Shown: positions 58,304 through 64,000 of the stretch, in pieces
How positions within the stretch are numbered: the first letter of the stretch is position 1
Layout: the number at the start of each line of letters is the position of its first letter
Source of the DNA: Beverwykella pulmonaria
Lineage: Eukaryota > Ascomycota > Dothideomycetes > Pleosporales > Melanommataceae
Length of the DNA: 64,000 nt
Direction of reading: 5' to 3'
Assembly: GCA_001599595.1 (NCBI GenBank)
Contig: BCHH01000007.1
Span: 1,519,785-1,583,784 of the forward strand
The notes under the pieces: generated by a model
Seen by the model: the letters and a program-made list of their open reading frames with translations, nothing else
What the model was told of the DNA's origin: nothing
Database searches by the model: none
Made by a program: the position numbers and the translations under genes

Positions 58304-60572
58304 ATGAACCAAGATGACGACTTCGACTTCTCCGACCACGACCTGGACGGCCTGCCCGCCAACACGCTGCAGCAGCTCGAGACGACGGCCATCCGCGCGA
58401 CCCAGCACCGCGAGCCCCCCGCCCCCGAGTCCGACTATGGCCTGGACGACGGCGACGAGGTCATCAATCTGGACGACACCGCGCGCCCGCCCCAGGCGTC
58501 GCCATGGGTGAATGTCGCGCCCCAGCACCACCGCCACCACCACCTGGGTGAAAGTGCCCACGACCATGGAAACGGCTACGGCAACGATGCTATGGAAGTC
58601 GAAGAGCCGCCGCGGCGCTCGCAGGTCGACACCAGCCAGCTGCTCCTGCGCATCAAGAAGGTATGCAGTCCGCCCACAGCCCCGCCCCAGACGCTGCTAA
58701 CCCTCGCAGCTAGAGCAAGACAAGGCCCGCCTGAACCGCGATCTCCATGGCGAGAAGTCCAAGGCCCTCTCCAAATCCGGCGAGGTCGACACTGTCCGCC
58801 GCCGCTTCGAGGCCGCCAGCCGAGAGAATGAACGCAAACTATCCGCCCTCCAACACGCCCACAATGAGGCCATCGCAAAGCACAAGGCCGAGCTGGACAA
58901 GATGCGCCGCGAGCGGGAGCAGGCCCAGACGAACACCATGTTCCTGGAGCACGATCTGGCCAGGGAGGCGGACAGGGCCAAGAGGATGAAGAAAGGCGGA
59001 GCGGCGAGGCCCAAGGAAAATACCATGGCCAGCCCCGCCGCGACCCCCAAACGGCAGCACAAGTCACTTCCCTTTCGAGATGGGTTCGACGATGAGGATA
59101 TTGTTATGGCATCTCCGAGCAAGAACCGCGAAAAGCTGAAGGCGTCCACGCCAAAGCAGGCAGGGAAGCGGAAGCGGCAGGTGACGGACCAGAGCCCCAT
59201 CCCGATGCTGCAGTTGAGCGAGCCACGGGAGCGCGAGCGCACGAAGCATCAGGAGACGTCGCTTCCACCCGAATCCAAGCTGGATCTCGCACTTCTGGAG
59301 CGTCTGAGGAAAGAAGACGACCACCGCTTCATGCTCCTGCACCGCCTCCTCGCCCACCGCTGCTCCCATGGTAAAGACCGCGTCCTCGAAGCCCTTGCTG
59401 CCCACAACTTGCCCTCGCAGCCACAGAAAAAGCTCTCCTCAATCGTGTACGACTCCTTGTCGGCCTGTTCCCCGTCTCTCTCCGTCCACGAACTGGCCCT
59501 GCAGATCTGCAATATCTTCCTCTCGCTGTGGGAACAGTGCTTGCTGGAGAGGTACTACGCTGCTATCTACCTGATCCTGGATGCGCTGCACCTTATATTG
59601 GCTTGCGAACCAGCCAAGACTGCTGTCCAGCTTACCGAGCGTGCTGTCCCGCTCATTATTGCGAGCGTCGATCTTGTAGCGGTGCCCGTTGCCAGGGCTG
59701 CCAAGTTGGACGAGGCCTATGTCGCTGAGCTTTATTCGCCTACTCAGCTTAAGATCGCGACTGAGATAGATATTCTGGATTGTCTGGACCTCCTGCACTT
59801 GATCGCTTCCAGTTGTCTCTCTTCCACGTCTCCAGAAGCCATTACCTGCTTTTGGCGGTGCGTTCCCGCCGACTTTGCCTTGGTACTGTTGAATAGGGTA
59901 CAGCCCCTCCCACATATTACCCTCATGCTGCGTGTTCTCAGCACATCCGCTCTCCCGTCCTCGCTGGGCGCCATCGTAGCCACCGATGCGCCACCTGACC
60001 AACAAGGGAAAAGAGAATCAGATGTTGTAGATCGACTCACGAATCTCCTCTTCGAAACACCCGAATCCATCCCAGACCCCTCAAGCGAAAGGCCCGACGT
60101 GCCACCACCACCATCCGCAGGCGAAGTATGGGACCTGAGAAATCGAGTCCTGCATCTTCTCACGCGATTTGCAGTCCAAGAGCACGGCTCATCGCGTTTA
60201 GTGACCCACCGGAACTGCGTCGGGAGACTCATCAAGTATCTGGATTTCTGCATCAATTCACTCTACGAATCGCCGCTATTCCCAACCCAAGACAAGACCG
60301 TGGCCAGCATAAATACGACCATGAGGCTCATATACCACCTTGCAACGAGCCATCCTGATATTGATATCAAGGGCAAACTGGGAGTGATCCAGGGCGGGCA
60401 TCACAAGTACCTTGTCGCGTTAACAAGATTGGCCTTCAGCGACGGTTTGGTATTGGAACATGGCATTGAAGAGCAGGTTGTAGATATGGCGCACGCGATA
60501 CTGGATGAGGGATTGAGCTTGGAAGAGGGCGAGGGCTTGCTGAGGGTTTTTAGTAGCGCGAATAGTGTGTAA
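58304..60572 (+). CDS. uvsD: UvsD/Rad26/ATRIP-like checkpoint protein
   Basis: Partner of the ATR/Mec1 checkpoint kinase that recruits it to RPA-coated single-stranded DNA. The N-terminus is acidic (DDDFDFSDHDLDGLPANTLQQL), the typical opening of fungal UvsD/Rad26. A coiled coil follows (nt about 58630-58990, LEQDKARLNRDLHGEKSKAL.. onward), then a basic Ser/Pro linker with TPKRQHKSLPFRDGFDDEDI and a long helical C-terminal domain. The intron at 58661-58709 (gtatgc..cgcag, 49 nt) joins RIKK to LEQDK, without which the coiled coil is broken. The start ATG 58304 has good context. About 740 residues, usual for the family. Function is inferred from the homologue group. Confidence 0.85.
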
Positions 60573-62511
60573 GGCTGAAGTTGAACGTTTAAGTGAAAAA
60601 GAGTATGTGGTAGAGCGTTGTTGTTAGCATTACATACCCCCTGTACTGAAGTATCTTGGGTTATGGAAGACATTGGGCGGAGTTTATCGTTTGTATATGG
60701 AGGCTTTTGTGTATATCAGCAGTTACTGGATCATAACCAGTTCTACATCCGGCATCTTTGAATAGGTTCGAGCTTGCTACCTATTTCTTCCGCTTGCTTA
60801 CCTTGTGAGAAGAACTCGAGGCTTTGGTTGGGGTTAGGATTGACATCACACCGATACTACTTGCCAGAATAGCACCTCAGCTATCACACTATTGCAGACT
60901 ATGTTGGACATATCCTTCTAGCTTAATTGCACTACCAAGCTTTATAGAGTAGCACCAAGGCCATCAGAGAATGCGCAAACCAGTGATCTAAATAATGCCG
61001 ACGCCCTTCCATCAACCTCCTCCGGGTAAATTGTGACGCAATTGTTGTAGTCTTAGCCCTATACTATCGATACCTCTAGGTAAAAAAAAATACTACATCG
61101 ATCAAACCAGCACATCAAAGCACGGTCAAGTCCAGCAGATGGACATATCTACCACATTAGGTCCCTAAGCATCATCGCAGTAGCCAGAGAGGATGAGGAT
61201 GCCGGAATCCCAAACGTTAGCACCAGTTCTCCAGCCATACAACCCTTTATTGATCTCGGAGATTGCAGAATCGTTTCGACGATGCCACACCCCCCACCGC
61301 AGAATTAAGACTTTCGTATGGATAGCCTGCGGGTAGACACTACAGGACTCCATTCTCGCCCGCTGACGACTCGTGCTCACTGCCGAACAAATTTATTTTG
61401 AATGCAACAATATGAACTCTTACGAAGCATATCCATGCCACAATCTCAAAACACTATTTTCACACGTTCATGCGTGCGGGATTAGTCACAAGTTGGGGCG
61501 AAGGCCTCAAGAGTCCAATATTCGGGCGACGGTTCAGAGCCTTCACCGAACGGAACAGGGAATATAATTACTATCTTCTAAAATATCTCGTTCTGGTTAA
61601 GAACTACATGCCGCGAAACCTCATTTTTGATTCTGATTCGCTGAATACGTTCTCTGGTCTAATGGTTCGCTTTGACACAGCCGAATACCAGATTTTGTTA
61701 CGATGAGAGGAAGCAGTCAATCGTCTGATAGGTAAAGGTGTATATAAGCATGTGAAAGCCGTGACGAGCTGACTGCTCGCACGATGACTATACATACCCT
61801 TGAAAGTGAACTGGCTAGAATAGGACATATAGTAGAACACGTGCGATACGTGACAGATCCTCCAAGTAAGAGGTATTCTGTACTCTCAGCCGCTAGCTCA
61901 GGACTTGGCTACAATACTACGCTATATTAGATGGTTTGATCGCGATGCTTTGCTAGAGAAGCCGTCAAATTGTTAGACGCCGAGCCAAATTCCCTTCATG
62001 GATGTGGGCATGTTGGAAAGAAATAATGGGTGGGAGGAAGTTCCCGCTGCGAACTTCAGGACGGGAGTGCAATCGACTTGTCCAGTCCCCATAGGCAACA
62101 ACAATTTCCTTACTATCGCCAACCTCATGCTTTGCGGTGCTTTGTGTCGTATCTTGAGCCTAGCATACTTTCCCTTCACGGTGAAGACGGCAACCTAATC
62201 TGGAAATGTAGTACCTTCGATCTAGATTTGCATGCGTCACAGTTTCTAGGACATTTCCAAGTGCTTTTTAGAAGCAGTGAAAGCGGGGCAGGTGGAAATC
62301 ATTTTCGTCACAAATAGGCAAGGCATTGCGTACATTCTAGTCATTGAGGTATGTGAAGGATTCGTTGCGAGGATTGGTAAAGCAGAGGCATAAAGTTACA
62401 CTTTCGGGAAGCCGTCGGAGGGCAGCATTATTATAGTCTAATTTCGGTATTTTTATGTTTAGTGTGCTTATATTGATCTTTTAGTATTTATTGTACCAAG
62501 TTCATACTGAC
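60573..62511. other. 1.9-kb AT-rich intergenic region, no gene supported
   Basis: Short frames only. One minus-strand frame at 61165-61380 (..VLILRWGVWHRRNDSA..) looks protein-like but has no ATG at its head and no family match I can make; it may be a decayed 3' exon. Confidence 0.45.
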
Positions 62512-64000
62512 CTATACAGGCTCTAGTTTTTCTACAGCTCCCTTCTCAACTAGGAACTGCACGATGTCTAGGTTACCATGAGCTGAAGCCGCCTGCAGTG
62601 CGTTGCCATAGTATCCACCTTGCGCGTTAACGTCAGCATCCTTCTTGATCAAGAACTGCACAACGTCTAGGTGACCCAAAGTTGAAGCCGCCTGCAGTGC
62701 GTTGCCGTAATATCCACCTTGAACGTTAACGTCGGCGTCCTTCTCGACTAGGAACTGCAATATGTCTAAGAAGCCCTTAGTTGAAGCCGCCTGCAGTGCG
62801 TTGCCATAGTATCCACCTTGCGCGTTAACGTCGGCACCCTTCTCGACTAGGAACTGCACAATATTTAAGTAGCCCTTAGATGAAGCAGCCTGCAGTGCGT
62901 TATCGTAGTATCCACCTTGCGCGTTAACGTCAGCACCCTTCTCGACCAAGAACTGCACGGTGTCTAAGTAACCCCCAGATGAAGCCGCCTGTAGTGCGTT
63001 ATCGTAGTATCCACCTTGAGCGTTAATGTCAGCACCCTTCTCAACTAGAAACTGCACGATGTCTATGTGACCCCAGGTTGAAGCCGCCTGCAGTGCGTTG
63101 CCATAGTATCCACCTTGCGCGTTAAGGTCAGCATCCTTCTTGACCAAGAACTGCACGACGTCTAGGTGACCCCAAGTTGAAGCCGCATGCAGTGCGTTGC
63201 CGTTGTATCCACATTGAACATTGACGTCGGCGTCCTTCTCGACTAGGAACTGCACGATGTCTAAGTAGCCCTCAGATGAAGCCGCCTGTAGTGCGTTCTC
63301 GTAGTATCCACCCTGCGCATTAACTTCGGCACCTTTCTCGACTAGGAACTGCACGATGTCTAAGTAGCCCTTAGATGAAGCCGCCTGNAGTGCGTTANCN
63401 TAGTATCCACCCTGCGCATTAACGTCGGCACCTTTCTCGACTAGGAACTGCACGATGTCTAAGTAGCCCTTAGATGAAGCCGCCTGCAGTGCGTTGCCAT
63501 AGTATCCACCCTGCGCATTAACGTCGGCACCTTTCTCGACTAGGAACTGCACGATGTCTAGGTGACCCCGAACTGAAGCTGCCTGTAGTGCGTTGCCGTT
63601 CTCTCCACCTTGCGCACTGACGTCTGTGGCTGTCTCTGAGACTAGTCGTCTTACGACATTAGCTAGTCCAGCTAGGCTCGCGTAGTATAGTGGGGAAGGA
63701 ATCGTTGACAAGGTTAGTGTAAAGTTTGTTCCTGCCCATGCCTTATCAGGATTATGAATGCAAATCCACGTCAAGAAGGCTACCCCATTCGCGTCCAGTA
63801 ACTTGAGAATTAAAGCGGTCATCTCTGCATCTCTTTCTGCGTTTGCTTTCGCATGAGCCATCCACTGTTGTGCCGAATACTTTGCTAGCGCGAATTCATT
63901 CAGATTTCCCTTGGTCAGAGCATCGGGTCTGTCAAACTGTAGTAAGTACTGGAGGCAGCACTTGGCGATTGACTGATGACAGAGTGCGGATTCCATAGCG
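62512..64000 (-). CDS. NACHT-ankyrin (NLR-like) protein, C-terminal part; 5' end beyond right edge
   Basis: The visible 495 or so codons start inside the gene; the frame is open across the window edge, so the ATG at 63996 is not a proven start. The first 90 residues (CCLQYLLQFDRPDALTKGN.. FALAKYSAQQWMAHA) match the segment that follows the NACHT domain in fungal NACHT-ankyrin proteins. Twelve ankyrin repeats follow: the first diverged (YYASLAGLANVVRRLV), ten of almost uniform 33-residue type (NALQAASSKGYLDIVQFL, VEKGADVNAQGGYY) and a last cut unit before ELEPV-like residues and TAG at 62514-62512. Three ambiguous bases lie at about 63388-63400. Fungal NLR-like genes are candidates for non-self and symbiont or antagonist recognition; the binding partner is unknown. 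The NACHT domain itself is not seen here. Confidence 0.85.
   Translation of the reverse strand, partial: AMESALCHQSIAKCCLQYLLQFDRPDALTKGNLNEFALAKYSAQQWMAHAKANAERDAEMTALILKLLDANGVAFLTWICIHNPDKAWAGTNFTLTLSTIPSPLYYASLAGLANVVRRLVSETATDVSAQGGENGNALQAASVRGHLDIVQFLVEKGADVNAQGGYYGNALQAASSKGYLDIVQFLVEKGADVNAQGGYXXNAXQAASSKGYLDIVQFLVEKGAEVNAQGGYYENALQAASSEGYLDIVQFLVEKDADVNVQCGYNGNALHAASTWGHLDVVQFLVKKDADLNAQGGYYGNALQAASTWGHIDIVQFLVEKGADINAQGGYYDNALQAASSGGYLDTVQFLVEKGADVNAQGGYYDNALQAASSKGYLNIVQFLVEKGADVNAQGGYYGNALQAASTKGFLDILQFLVEKDADVNVQGGYYGNALQAASTLGHLDVVQFLIKKDADVNAQGGYYGNALQAASAHGNLDIVQFLVEKGAVEKLEPV
62530..63660 (-). repeat. Tandem 99-bp repeats encoding ankyrin units
   Basis: About eleven head-to-tail 99-bp units with near-identical DNA, including third codon positions, for example the recurring gcctgcagtgcgtt block. 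Differences cluster at a few positions in each unit (SKGY/TWGH/TKGF/SGGY and GADVN/DADVN). This is the pattern of concerted evolution or recent expansion, and it explains the ambiguous base calls in one unit. Confidence 0.92.

Overview
This window is nuclear DNA of a filamentous ascomycete (Pezizomycotina; I lean towards Dothideomycetes, but that is inference). The reasons are short GT..AG introns of about 45-130 nt with CTAAC/CTAAT branch sites, families such as FlbD, UvsD, Mtc6, HET and NACHT-ankyrin proteins, and no bacterial-type operons. Where splicing could be read by eye I give exon junctions; most unit ends are coding ends, not transcript ends. || Layout. 1-9.5 kb is a dense housekeeping block: a TOK-type K+ channel (cut by the left edge), electron-transfer flavoprotein alpha, a divergent SWI/SNF-RSC subunit (Rsc8/Swi3 type), the mitochondrial import oxidoreductase Mia40, and a probable OM14-like mitochondrial outer-membrane protein that seems to need a 2-nt microexon. 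9.5-22.5 kb has no intact gene I can support. It holds a G-rich minisatellite with an assembly gap and a secreted-protein pseudogene, then about 11 kb of GC-moderate, apparently unique DNA upstream of the conidiation regulator flbD. 24-29 kb: gene-free DNA, then MTC6. 29-34 kb: a truncated F-box/LRR-like ORF and an intact HET-domain gene. 34-45.6 kb: phospholipase D, a diverged 119-bp direct repeat, an SDR oxidoreductase, a GH43 arabinanase, a GH72 glucanosyltransferase with an unusual transmembrane tail, and an aldehyde dehydrogenase. 45.6-49.3 kb: gene-poor DNA holding a decayed HET gene. 49.3-60.6 kb: L-2-hydroxyglutarate dehydrogenase, an NmrA-like protein, a small secreted protein, a mitochondrial PPR protein, CDP-DAG synthase and the divergent checkpoint gene uvsD (ATRIP/Ddc2). 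62.5-64 kb: the 3' part of an NLR-like NACHT-ankyrin gene with almost identical 99-bp repeats, cut by the right edge. || How it works together. There is no single pathway. Mitochondrial function recurs (ETFA, Mia40, OM14-like, L2HGDH, PPR), as do lipid metabolism (PLD, CDS1) and cell wall or secreted enzymes (GH43, GH72, secreted proteins). The accessory theme is self/non-self recognition: one intact HET gene, one dead HET gene and one NLR-like repeat gene, beside pseudogenes and repeats whose differences are mostly transitions, as expected from RIP.
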